NCBI GenBank assembly: GCA_918807975.1
Contig: OU964932.1
Location: forward strand, 18,569,501-18,633,500
DNA from: Aplidium turbinatum
Lineage: Eukaryota; Chordata; Ascidiacea; Aplousobranchia; Polyclinidae
Reading direction: 5' to 3'
DNA: 64,000 bases
Shown: positions 25,938-36,616 of the stretch, piece by piece
How the letters are laid out: each line of letters opens with the position of its first letter
Numbering within the stretch: the first letter of the stretch is position 1
The notes under the pieces: model-generated
The model's database searches: none
Told to the model about the DNA's origin: nothing
The model's input: only the letters and a program-made list of their open reading frames with translations
Position numbers and translations under genes: made by a program

Positions 25938-26185
25938 TTAAAGTAGCCTACAACCAGTACCGTTGACAGGGGTTCAAGTAGAAGGTCGACTTATACCTGG
26001 TCAGGAATGATTTTAGGTTCCCGGAACATCTCAAAGAGCAAACTAAACAAAGAAAACACCGCATATTCTTGAAGTCCTATTGTTTTCTTTGAAAGTATCT
26101 TGTTCGGGGGGCCCGGATTTCCCATAGGCACCAGGCCTAAATTATTCCCTCTACTGTACCAAGTAAAACAATTCATACTAGATGC

Positions 26186-26191
26186 AATAAA
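26186..26191 (+). promoter_or_regulatory. candidate poly(A) signal of gene 2
   Basis: AATAAA is found about 250 bp after the gene 2 stop codon, on the coding strand. This would give a short 3' UTR. It rests on the hexamer and position only. Confidence 0.4.
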
Positions 26192-26796
26192 GGTGCACTT
26201 TTTCTGTCACAGCTTAAAGTATTATTAATGGTTTCGTCGTCCACTTTCATGCAGAAGCAGTTTGATGACTTTAAGATTTGAAGCAAATCAGATATATTTG
26301 ATAAAGGCCATTTCATTTCATAAATGAATAAAGAAATGTCAGTCATATCTTACGTAGCTCCACACAAAGCAAAAATTACGACTTTTACTTCTTTTTTATT
26401 TCTTTAAAGATAACACAACACAATGTGTAAGGAAACATTGTTAACTGCGGACAATAGCTAATGTTTTGATCATTTTATAAAAACTTGAATGTACACATTT
26501 ATGCAGCATCAATGCACAATTTTAAACTTAAATTACACTTCTGTTTACTACAATAGTTCTATCAGCTTTGCGGACGATATGTTTTCGATTCACGCTCTTT
26601 ACATCAGTAGACTAATCAAAATCAAAAAGCGGTCAAAAAGTTATTTTGAAGTTAAAAAAGTTATTGGGCCTATTTACTTATAAAGTCATGTTTACTCCGC
26701 GAAACAATGAAGTAACTATATGATTTTGTTCAACATAAAATAACTTAAACTCAAGTTTTCTTGTCAAATCACAACCGAGGTCAATTTCAAGCAATA

Positions 26797-26985
26797 GTCA
26801 GATTTATCTTATAATTCTCATTTTATGTATATTGCAGATTTCTGATTCCTGATGAGGACACAAATACATGTCGAAAACGTTTGAGTTTATTTTAATTATG
26901 CTAATTTTTTGTGTTATATATTATGTTAAACCTTTTAAAGTTACTTTGTTTTGTCTGTCTATGATTCATTAAAGCGAACTTTCTA
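26797..26985 (+). mobile_element. half copy of the foldback element
   Basis: Matches only the right arm of 24857-25241 (GTCAGATTTATCTTATAATT through TTGTTTTGTCTGTCTATG). The left arm of the inverted duplication begins inside this half-element, at 26832. Confidence 0.75.
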
Positions 26986-27036
26986 CCAAAGCTTGCAATG
27001 GCTCGGCAAAACGTATGTCCGAAAAACACTTTAATT

Positions 27037-28694
27037 CAGGGCTTCCCAAACTTTTTTGCTCGCGACCCCTTTTAACTTCCTAACATTTTTCGCGACCCTT
27101 TACAGTTGACATGATAAACAGTGCGAAATATACAATCGTGATATTTATTAAAAGGCTTAATTCGAACGAAACTAGAGTAGCATCAAACTACCGATACTCG
27201 AAACCTGCTACTTTACACGTAGCCTATTGGAAACAAAACACAATCGAAAACACATTTATTCAGTGTGATGAGTGCGACTACTGCGACTGCTTTCTGCTGC
27301 AAAGCAAAACCAGTCGTTGCTCAATGTTTGTTACTGCTGGTCTCAAGGCAGTTTCAATCTTGCTTAGTCTGGAACGGTATTTTCTTGCGATTGTCGTCAA
27401 CTTTGATAACGTTGACTCGCACAGACGCGTGAACACAAACGGCAGGAGTGCAGTCACTGCTGAGTGAGATAATTAGGCCTATAGATATTCCGGTTTTACC
27501 AGCCAAAAAGTGTGAAAATTTTTCCAGAAACGTCAAGCCGCAACGTAGAGTCAGAAAATAGATCAGCATGTTATTCCTGAGATTTGGAAGAGAGGTGCCA
27601 TGTATTTTGTTTTTGTATTGCAAATAGGTTTTGGATCCAATCTAATTTGGCATTGTTTAATTCTGGAAGAAAATACTTTTAAAACTGTTTTAACAGATTT
27701 GACAAGTGGTCGATAACCACAGGCTTAAACAGTTGCTTCCACATCACTGTTAGTCAAAAACTATTGTAGATGAAAAAATTTCAAATGAATCATTTTCAAC
27801 TTCTTCTTTCTAGATGTTTAAATTTTTAACGAACGCTTCAAGTTTTTGATTAGGCCTACTTGATTTCAATGTAAAAACATTGGTGTTTTTTCCTTAGATG
27901 GATAAATTAAGTTCTTTCCATTTTTCAAGCAAATCTCACAAATAGCATAATTTTGAAAGTCAGATGTCTTTGCAGAAATGATGAACCAAGTTTGATTTTT
28001 TTTCTGTTGAAAAAACCACGACGTCATTTTTCAACGTTGATAGCATTTTTTAATTTTGTTTTTGAGAGCCATCTTACTTCACAATGCAGTAAAAGGGATT
28101 TAAACTGAACTCTCATTACATTTCACCATATAAACTTGCAAAAATACGGGTATTGAGTGTGCGACTAATAAAGTTAATATTTTCACAGCATCTTGCACAA
28201 TAGCATTTCGATGAGGATAATATTCTTTTTAGCTATAACAAGGTCTCGCAATGAATCATAGCCTATAGTGTGTAAATGCAATATGTGTAGGCCTATCACT
28301 CGCAAATCGCACTTTTGCGTGAAACCCAACTATGTCCTGTCATTGCAGAAGCTTCCTCAGTAGACATGCGAAAACAGTCCTTCCAAAATAACTCCATTTC
28401 CGTGCAAAATTTGACGAAATTATCGCTACCGTTCGATTTTTTTTGACCAGCTTTTTCAATATTTAGCCACTAGCATGTAGTCCTCAAGCTAGCCCACTAC
28501 CAGGGCTAGGCCTATTTACGCAGAATCTACAACTCAGTTAAGAATAATGTTTTGAACAGTTACATCAGTTTTAACAATTGCGTTATAAAATAAACGACTG
28601 AAAAGTACCATAAGATGCACTACTTTATGTAAAATTGGTATACTCTCTGCGACCCCTGACGTTCGTTACGCGACCCCCAGTTTGGGAAGCCCTG
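27037..28694. mobile_element. hAT-like element, 1658 bp (copy in left arm)
   Basis: Ends CAGGGCTTCCCAAACTTTTT and CAGTTTGGGAAGCCCTG, with subterminal GCGACCCC on both sides. The flanks CTTTAATT and CTTAATT form an 8-bp duplication with one base lost. Internal frames are short and show no transposase domain. The paralogous site near 52795-52805 (CTTTAATTCATAC) lacks the element. Confidence 0.78.
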
Positions 28695-28726
28695 CTTAAT
28701 TCATTGCCTCGTGACGTCATCGGCTG

Positions 28727-28815
28727 AGTGGTGAGAAAATCTGCGCGATGCTTGGGAGAGCACCGGTTTGACACCGCTCCAGAGTAAGCCGCTGTGTCCC
28801 AGCAAAACACATTAT
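28727..28815 (-). repeat. tRNA-like SINE relic
   Basis: The plus-strand text GCTGAGTGGTGAGAAAATC, then GAGAGCACCGG and a decayed B box, parallels 52834-52925, where the B box GGTTCGACTCC is kept. This is a decayed tRNA-derived repeat shared by paralogous flanks. Read as a promoter, the boxes run on the plus strand, so the strand is uncertain. The R arms carry it too. Confidence 0.4.
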
Positions 28816-29541
28816 GGAATGCTAAAATATTGGAAATATTTGACATAGTGCGGTCATGTTATCTTTTGCTGTTTCCAAGAGTAGGTTGGGCTTTTATATA
28901 TTTTGGCATTGGACGCATGATTCACCCATAAACTATTTTCAAACTGTTATGACGAATAAACTTTACAATTTGCTATAGTTTGTGATCCGTTTGAAACGAC
29001 TTGCAGAAATTGGTAATCGTTGATGCAGGCTGAAGGATACCCAGGATTTCTTGCGCACATGCATTCTGCTACATTAGGGATCCCCTATCGGAGGTGCTTA
29101 TTCAATTTTTAAAGGTCCACGTTCATCAACATCTTTTGGTTTCTATTTTGAGATATTGATTGAGTTTGTTTATGTTATAAATTAATTGACTGAAAAATAG
29201 CGGTTTGTCCAAACGCGATGTAATTAAATAATTGTCTACTGACGATACGAAGACGGATGAGAATTTTTTATTCGTGTAAACAATGCATTCTGTTTTTTAA
29301 TTTAATTAGCTATATTTTGAAAATTGGCGTGATTCCGTTATTTTAAAGAAGCAAATGAAACTTATTGTTTCTATGCTGTTCATCGCAGTTTAAATATGTA
29401 AAACCCATTTAAAGTTTAAATCATCGGTGCTAACTTGTAGCTACCACAAGTGGTAGGCCTATAGAAGGTTTGCTTTCATGTTTGGAGTCCGCCACATTTG
29501 TTGTTGCTACAAAAAGTGATGCAAAAACAGCTTTTTCTTAG

Positions 29542-29708
29542 ATGTCAGAACGACTAGTGAAAGATTTTGAAAATTTTTTGAGAAATTGGTAGAAACACTT
29601 GGATCTGACTCCTTTCATTCCGAAGCAATTCATCAGTATTTTAAAACAGCCGTCAACCGTCGTTTAGCTGAAGTCGTGGAGCCATTTTTATCTTCCCGGT
29701 CGGCTTAA
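29542..29708 (+). pseudogene. decayed extra copy of the gene 2 terminal exon
   Basis: After a CTTAG acceptor, the sequence reads as the gene 2 last exon (DVRT.SERF, EKLVETLGSDSFH, EAIHQYF, VNRRLAEVVEPFLS) and ends with a TAA. A TGA replaces the conserved Cys codon after ERF, so the exon is broken. The sequence before it is a diverged copy of the last intron of gene 2. No other receptor exon was found beside it, so this is an isolated 3'-end duplicate. Confidence 0.75.
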
Positions 29709-30002
29709 TAATTTAATTTTATGATTTAAAAAAAAAATATGATGAAGAATATAAACTATTCTTAAGAAACGTCACTTTATTTCACAAACACACATTTATG
29801 ACGCATCAAATATACGTTTATAAACCTTAAGTTGCACTGTTTCAACAACAATAGTTTAGTCTACTATGCCTTGATGTGATAAACATTGAAATGCCTAATT
29901 GAAGCTTTTGTTCACTAAAAACACAAAACAATAAGAAGTAACGACAACAACGGTAACATAGTCGGTCTACAACACGAACTTCTAACAGAGTTCCAAACAT
30001 AA

Positions 30003-30262
30003 TAATAATGTTATGGTTTATTTATTGTCGCTTTACAACAGCAAAGGTCTTTTAGCGAAGGGTCATTTTTAATTTTATATCAGATTTTAAGATGTCATCA
30101 CATTATTACCCGATTTATTCTCCCTGCGTTATGCAAGAAAGAACATAATCGGTACAGTTTTTAAAGTTTTCGGTTTGAAACGACCTGGAATCGAACTCGG
30201 ATCTACCAGAGTGAAAACGAAACCACTCAGTCACTGAGCTGGTTAGTTTCAAACATAAGACT
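30003..30262 (-). repeat. tRNA-derived SINE (family A), copy 2
   Basis: Minus-strand copy with a clear B box (GAGTTCGATTCC) and A-box region (CTCAGTGACTGAGTGG). The body matches 540-850, including the CACATTATTACCCGA block. It lies between the left arm and segment S and is not amplified with them. Confidence 0.7.
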
Positions 30263-30354
30263 GCGACGTTCTGGAAAACCAGTTGAAAGAAAAGATTGGT
30301 TCAGTGTGAGAATGCCAATCGAGATGTTCATTCATACCTTGTCATGCCAGTGTC

Positions 30355-30818
30355 CAGTAGCGTAGCCAGGAATTTTGAAAGGGGGGGGGGGGGGTTTGAC
30401 GACCCAGCGGCGGGGGGTCTGGAGGACCTCTCCCAGAACATTTTGAAAAATTACTTTGAATTTGGTGCATTCTGAGAGCATGTTTAACAAAACTGTGGGT
30501 ATGAATATTCCTGTAAAATGGTGCTGTCCGGTGGCATAGCAAAAAGATAAGATCATCGTTTCTTCGGCATTTTTCGGAAATAAAGCTAAGCTTCTATGTT
30601 TTTTTGTTGTTAATTCCTGGCTGAGATGTTTGGTATTGGCAAAACTCGCTCTTTTAATGCAATTTTGTTTAAAATTAGGCAATTTTTTTTTTAGACTGAA
30701 AGCATCATTCTCAAGCATAAAGAGACTGAAAGCATAATTCTCAATATCGTGACGTCACACGCGTGCCAATGGGGGGGGGGGTTGTAACCCCCAAAACTCC
30801 CCCTTGGCTACGCCACTG
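30355..30818. mobile_element. non-autonomous hAT element split by the amplicon breakpoint
   Basis: Ends CAGTAGCGTAGCCAGG and CCTTGGCTACGCCACTG, flanked by a perfect 8-bp duplication CCAGTGTC (30347-30354 and 30819-30826). It has long G runs and no coding domain. The 6119-bp unit starts at 30498, so only this copy is whole; right-hand remnants are at 36617-36937 and 42736-43056. Confidence 0.85.
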
Positions 30819-30879
30819 CCAGTGTCGGAGCCAGATAAAAGCATCGTCAGTAGTATTTTTTAGGTCGTTGTCGTCGCAA

Positions 30880-31020
30880 GGAGTGGTACCGGAGCGGTTA
30901 GGGAGGACGTGCTTCATTGTCTAAGCCACAATCCCACATTGGGTCGGGAGTCATCTTCCATTAAACAAGTTGCTTTCATTACTCCCGACTCCGAAGCAGG
31001 CTCTATTTAAGCAATAGGCT
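30880..31020 (+). repeat. possible tRNA-like SINE fragment in segment S
   Basis: ACCGGAGCGGTTAGGGAGG resembles an A box and TTGGGTCGGGAGTC a weak B box. The unit recurs at +6119 and +12238. The B box match is poor, so this is tentative. Confidence 0.25.
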
Positions 31021-31422
31021 ACAACTCACTTTCTTCTATCAAGTGTGGGAACTTGTTAAAGGCTTTCGGAGGGACTTGAAATACTCAGAAGTCTACATTT
31101 TCAATCGTGCAGTTTGCCACGCTTGTGTGTTCCAATGGGATAACTTTGACGAAGCTCTTACGTGACTTAAGTCTCGCCTGGATAGTACTTGTTCACAGAG
31201 AGTGTGGCGTAGGTCGGATAGCATATTTGTTTTACCATATGCTTCTTTTTTGTAGCAACTTTTCTTCGGATATAAAGTGGAACTACAGTAGCCTATTGTA
31301 TAGTTGCTAAGTTATAAAGGTTCAAAATTGGTGTTAAACGGAAAGCAGGCAGTCGCAATGTTGGTAAGACGTAAATATCGGAACCTTTGCATTTGTTTTA
31401 GTTTTGCATACTTTAAACCAAT

Positions 31423-31480
31423 GGTTCTCAACCTTTTTTGTCTCGACCCACAATCGTATCTGTGGGAGATATGGCGATTT
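31423..31480 (+). mobile_element. hAT-like terminus fragment in segment S
   Basis: ATGGTTCTCAACCTTTTTTG followed by CTCGACCCAC resembles a hAT end. No inverted partner was found. It recurs in the other S copies. Confidence 0.3.
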
Positions 31481-32260
31481 TAATAGAGGATTTAGAAAAA
31501 ATATTGGGGGCACCAAAGTTTCAAAGAAATAAAATTTGTATAAAAGAAAAAAAAAAAAAAACAGCGTGGAGGGGTATCAGAGGCTTGCTTTCCAAGAAAA
31601 GATGCTTTTAGTTTCGTTTTTTTTTTTTTGATTTTTGCGCATTTTTAGACTCGAACAGCCTATATTTTTGATCGACCTACACTTTGTATGTGATCACATT
31701 TATCAAATCTGGACTTCCGTGGCAGTTTGAGTTACAAGCTTTGTATTGAAATCGATATTACGTTTTAAACAATTTTCTTTTGCGACCACAGTATAAGATT
31801 TCAATAAATTTATTTATGAAGGTTTGTAGAGTGTTGTGTAGTTTTCCATTGAAATTTCAAAAATTCGCCAAGGTGATCTCAACGTAAACACTGAAATAAA
31901 TAAGTTTAATTGTTTGACTTGTTGAGTGTTTAATTCAAAGTTTACTTCTGAGTATTGCATTATAGTTTTTTAGTTTTTGAGGAGCGCCGGAAATAATTTC
32001 TTTTCCTTCAATCTACTGTTAAAACTCTGCGTAGGCTACCCAATGCGGCCGACTTGATTAATATAATTTGTTTGAGGGGGCAAAGCGAGCTAGAAATTTT
32101 GCAATGTTAACAGGTAGGCTATAGAAAGATCCAGATATAGCAGGTATGATAAAATATTTAGGAGTAGGCTACCGGTAATCGACTTTTGCTGCTTCCAGCT
32201 GCCTTTTGTGTTGCATGCGTGATTTGCAGAGTGTAGGCTAAGGCTACCATGTGCTGTCGC

Positions 32261-33149
32261 CAGTGGTGGCTTTGGGGTGGGCAAACTGGGAGACCGCCCA
32301 GGGCCCGCAAATTTATGGGGCCCGCGCTTATCCAAAATATGCAAAAATATAATTTACATTATAAGCACTAGCAGAAAGCAGAAGGCTAACTTAAACTTTT
32401 CCACCATAGTTCACTGTGCCAGTTACTGTAGCTTCAGGGGAAAGATCATTTTCTAAACTAAAGTTGATAGAAAATTACCTTCGCTCTACAATGAGCCAAG
32501 AACGCTTGGTTGGACTAGCTGTTGTTTCAATTGAGCACAATGTGGGCAAAACATTGGACAATAATTAAAGAGTTTGCCGCAATAAAAGCTAGAAATGTGC
32601 ATTTTGTGTAAGTGCTGCAGACGGATGGTGTAGGACTCGGAGGGTAGTAGGTCTAGGTGTGGTGGTACAACATAGCATCAGAGTGATGTGAAGATGCCAC
32701 AGCATGAAATACACCTTTCTCGCTTACCATCGCTGTTTGTTGTTGTATTGTGGTAATAATTATTATAGATGTAAGGTTTTAGCGATGGTTTAAAATGCTA
32801 ATTAGCTGTCTCATGAAATTCTATCTGTCATACGGATATTCTAACCAATTTGACTATCTGACTCCATTAACTATTTCCACACAATTATTAGCCTACTTGA
32901 ATTATAATTTTTAGTTATCATAAGGTGCTGGTGCTCATATAATATTGTAAGTTTATAAAAAAAATGATTTTAAACATTATAGAATAACGAAACAAAATGT
33001 TACGAATTTTCACATTTCAACAGTCGTCCAAATGGTGTTATGATTTATGGTTATTTGAGTTTGCGCACTTTAATTTGTCGATATCGGGCTGTAGGTGGCC
33101 CTCATATTACTTCTTGCCCAGGGCCCACAAAACCTTATGCCCACCACTG
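32261..33149 (+). mobile_element. hAT derivative retaining the dimerisation-domain relic, copy 1
   Basis: Ends CAGTGGTGGCTTTGGGGTGG and CCCACCACTG, with a perfect 8-bp duplication GCTGTCGC (32253-32260 and 33150-33157). At 32410-32568 it encodes VASGERSFSKLKLIENYLRS, then TMSQERLVGLAVVSIEHNVG. This is the C-terminal hATC dimerisation signature of hAT transposases. The rest of the transposase is absent, so it is an internally deleted derivative of an autonomous element. Confidence 0.88.
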
Positions 33150-33418
33150 GCTGTCGCAATGGGTGCAAAAGAAAAACGATTATTGTTACCCCATTAATAA
33201 AAACCTACCTAATGACTATTAATGTTTTTTCTGTTGACGAATAAATTATTCGTCAAACTCTACAATTTGCGACATGAAAGCTCAGCCGTATGGCCATGGG
33301 ACCATAACATTTTAGCAGGGACAAAAAGCCCAAATCTGCCCAATTTTATTAAAAATATCCAAACATTATATCGACTGAGCTTAAGAACATACTGTAGTAG
33401 CCAATATACATTATGGCA

Positions 33419-33459
33419 GTTGTTCCCAAACTGTGGGACGTGTATCACAAATTATGGTA
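33419..33459 (+). mobile_element. hAT-like terminus cut by the S/R junction
   Basis: CAGTTGTTCCCAAACTGTGG looks like a hAT end. In copy 3 it continues past 45697 into GCGAAGTCTACCAG, so the inverted arm joins about 40 bp inside this terminus in copies 1 and 2. Confidence 0.4.
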
Positions 33460-33731
33460 AGTTTGTGTTGTAGACCGACTATGTTACCGTTGTTGTCGTT
33501 ACTTCTTATTGTTTTGTGTTTTTAGTGAACAAAAGCTTCAATTAGGCATTTCAATGTTTATCACATCAAGGCATAGTAGACTAAACTATTGTTGTTGAAA
33601 CAGTGCAACTTAAGGTTTATAAACGTATATTTGATGCGTCATAAATGTGTGTTTGTGAAATAAAGTGACGTTTCTTAAGAATAGTTTATATTCTTCATCA
33701 TATTTTTTTTTTAAATCATAAAATTAAATTA

Positions 33732-33898
33732 TTAAGCCGACCGGGAAGATAAAAATGGCTCCACGACTTCAGCTAAACGACGGTTGACGGCTGTTTTAAA
33801 ATACTGATGAATTGCTTCGGAATGAAAGGAGTCAGATCCAAGTGTTTCTACCAATTTCTCAAAAAATTTTCAAAATCTTTCACTAGTCGTTCTGACAT
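33732..33898 (-). pseudogene. inverted copy 1 of the terminal-exon pseudogene
   Basis: Reverse-complement copy of 29542-29708 carried in the first inverted arm, with the same broken Cys codon. It has no neighbouring receptor exons and is a passenger of the amplicon. Confidence 0.75.
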
Positions 33899-34745
33899 CT
33901 AAGAAAAAGCTGTTTTTGCATCACTTTTTGTAGCAACAACAAATGTGGCGGACTCCAAACATGAAAGCAAACCTTCTATAGGCCTACCACTTGTGGTAGC
34001 TACAAGTTAGCACCGATGATTTAAACTTTAAATGGGTTTTACATATTTAAACTGCGATGAACAGCATAGAAACAATAAGTTTCATTTGCTTCTTTAAAAT
34101 AACGGAATCACGCCAATTTTCAAAATATAGCTAATTAAATAAAAAAACAGAATGCATTGTTTACACGAATAAAAAATTCTCATCCGTCTTCGTATCGTCA
34201 GTAGACAATTATTTAATTACATCGCGTTTGGACAAACCGCTATTTTTCAGTCAATTAATTTATAACATAAACAAACTCAATCAATATCTCAAAATAGAAA
34301 CCAAAAGATGTTGATGAACGTGGACCTTTAAAAATTGAATAAGCACCTCCGATAGGGGATCCCTAATGTAGCAGAATGCATGTGCGCAAGAAATCCTGGG
34401 TATCCTTCAGCCTGCATCAACGATTACCAATTTCTGCAAGTCGTTTCAAACGGATCACAAACTATAGCAAATTGTAAAGTTTATTCGTCATAACAGTTTG
34501 AAAATAGTTTATGGGTGAATCATGCGTCCAATGCCAAAATATATAAAAGCCCAACCTACTCTTGGAAACAGCAAAAGATAACATGACCGCACTATGTCAA
34601 ATATTTCCAATATTTTAGCATTCCATAATGTGTTTTGCTGGGACACAGCGGCTTACTCTGGAGCGGTGTCAAACCGGTGCTCTCCCAAGCATCGCGCAGA
34701 TTTTCTCACCACTCAGCCGATGACGTCACGAGGCAATGAATTAAG

Positions 34746-36403
34746 CAGGGCTTCCCAAACTGGGGGTCGCGTAACGAACGTCAGGGGTCGCAGAGAGTAT
34801 ACCAATTTTACATAAAGTAGTGCATCTTATGGTACTTTTCAGTCGTTTATTTTATAACGCAATTGTTAAAACTGATGTAACTGTTCAAAACATTATTCTT
34901 AACTGAGTTGTAGATTCTGCGTAAATAGGCCTAGCCCTGGTAGTGGGCTAGCTTGAGGACTACATGCTAGTGGCTAAATATTGAAAAAGCTGGTCAAAAA
35001 AAATCGAACGGTAGCGATAATTTCGTCAAATTTTGCACGGAAATGGAGTTATTTTGGAAGGACTGTTTTCGCATGTCTACTGAGGAAGCTTCTGCAATGA
35101 CAGGACATAGTTGGGTTTCACGCAAAAGTGCGATTTGCGAGTGATAGGCCTACACATATTGCATTTACACACTATAGGCTATGATTCATTGCGAGACCTT
35201 GTTATAGCTAAAAAGAATATTATCCTCATCGAAATGCTATTGTGCAAGATGCTGTGAAAATATTAACTTTATTAGTCGTACACTCAATACCCGTATTTTT
35301 GCAAGTTTATATGGTGAAATGTAATGAGAGTTCAGTTTAAATCCCTTTTACTGCATTGTGAAGTAAGATGGCTCTCAAAAACAAAATTAAAAAATGCTAT
35401 TAACGTTGAAAAATGACGTCGTGGTTTTTTCAACAGAAAAAAAATCAAACTTGGTTCATCATTTCTGCAAAGACATCTGACTTTCAAAATTATGCTATTT
35501 GTGAGATTTGCTTGAAAAATGGAAAGAACTTAATTTATCCATCTAAGGAAAAAACACCAATGTTTTTACATTGAAATCAAGTAGGCCTAATCAAAAACTT
35601 GAAGCGTTCGTTAAAAATTTAAACATCTAGAAAGAAGAAGTTGAAAATGATTCATTTGAAATTTTTTCATCTACAATAGTTTTTGACTAACAGTGATGTG
35701 GAAGCAACTGTTTAAGCCTGTGGTTATCGACCACTTGTCAAATCTGTTAAAACAGTTTTAAAAGTATTTTCTTCCAGAATTAAACAATGCCAAATTAGAT
35801 TGGATCCAAAACCTATTTGCAATACAAAAACAAAATACATGGCACCTCTCTTCCAAATCTCAGGAATAACATGCTGATCTATTTTCTGACTCTACGTTGC
35901 GGCTTGACGTTTCTGGAAAAATTTTCACACTTTTTGGCTGGTAAAAGCGGAATATCTATAGGCCTAATTATCTCACTCAGCAGTGACTGCACTCCTGCCG
36001 TTTGTGTTCACGCGTCTGTGCGAGTCAACGTTATCAAAGTTGACGACAATCGCAAGAAAATACAGTTCCAGACTAAGCAAGATTGAAACCACCTTGAGAC
36101 CAGCAGTAACAAACATTGAGCAACGACTGGTTTTGCTTTGCAGCAGAAAGCAGTCGCAGTAGTCGCACTCATCACACTGAATAAATGTGTTTTCGATTGT
36201 GTTTTGTTTCCAATAGGCTACGTGTAAAGTAGCAGGTTTCGAGTATCGGTAGTTTGATGCTACTCTAGTTTCGTTCGAATTAAGCCTTTTAATAAATATC
36301 ACGATTGTATATTTCGCACTGTTTATCATGTCAACTGTAAAGGGTCGCGAAAAATGTTAGGAAATTAAAAGGGGTCGCGAGCAAAAAAGTTTGGGAAGCC
36401 CTG
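34746..36403. mobile_element. hAT-like element, inverted copy in R1
   Basis: Reverse-complement copy of 27037-28694 at identical length, multiplied with the arm rather than by its own transposition. Confidence 0.78.
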
Positions 36404-36616
36404 AATTAAAGTGTTTTTCGGACATACGTTTTGCCGAGCCATTGCAAGCTTTGGTAGAAAGTTCGCTTTAATGAATCATAGACAGACAAAACAAAGTAAC
36501 TTTAAAAGGTTTAACATAATATATAACACAAAAAATTAGCATAATTAAAATAAACTCAAACGTTTTCGACACGTATTTGTGTCCTCATCAGGAATTAGAA
36601 ATCTGCAAGACTCAGA

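Larger units (their letters stand above)
26832..29981. repeat. left arm (L) of a 3.15-kb inverted duplication
   Basis: The arm matches the reverse complement of 33460-36608 almost base for base. It contains half of a foldback repeat, a 1658-bp hAT-like element (27037-28694), a tRNA-like SINE relic and the terminal-exon pseudogene. It differs from both inverted copies at shared positions, for example within 27340-27500, while those copies agree with each other there. Confidence 0.9.
30498..33459 (+). repeat. segment S, copy 1 of the 6119-bp tandem array
   Basis: 2962-bp direct repeat unit. It begins inside the hAT-like element 30355-30818 and ends about 40 bp inside another hAT-like terminus (TTCCCAAACTGTGGGA). 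It contains a complete 889-bp hAT derivative. Copies follow at +6119 and +12238 with no net length change. Confidence 0.92.
33460..36608 (-). repeat. inverted arm R, copy 1
   Basis: Reverse complement of the left arm 26832-29981, joined to segment S through a 3-bp overlap (AAG) at 33460. Positions 36609-36616 (GACTCAGA) after it match neither source and act as filler before the next S copy. Confidence 0.92.

Noticed and set aside
27111-27467. 118-codon frame repeated (inverted) at 35973-36329 and 42092-42448
   Set aside because: It lies wholly within the hAT-like element, has no transposase or other known motif, and its repetition is explained by the amplicon.
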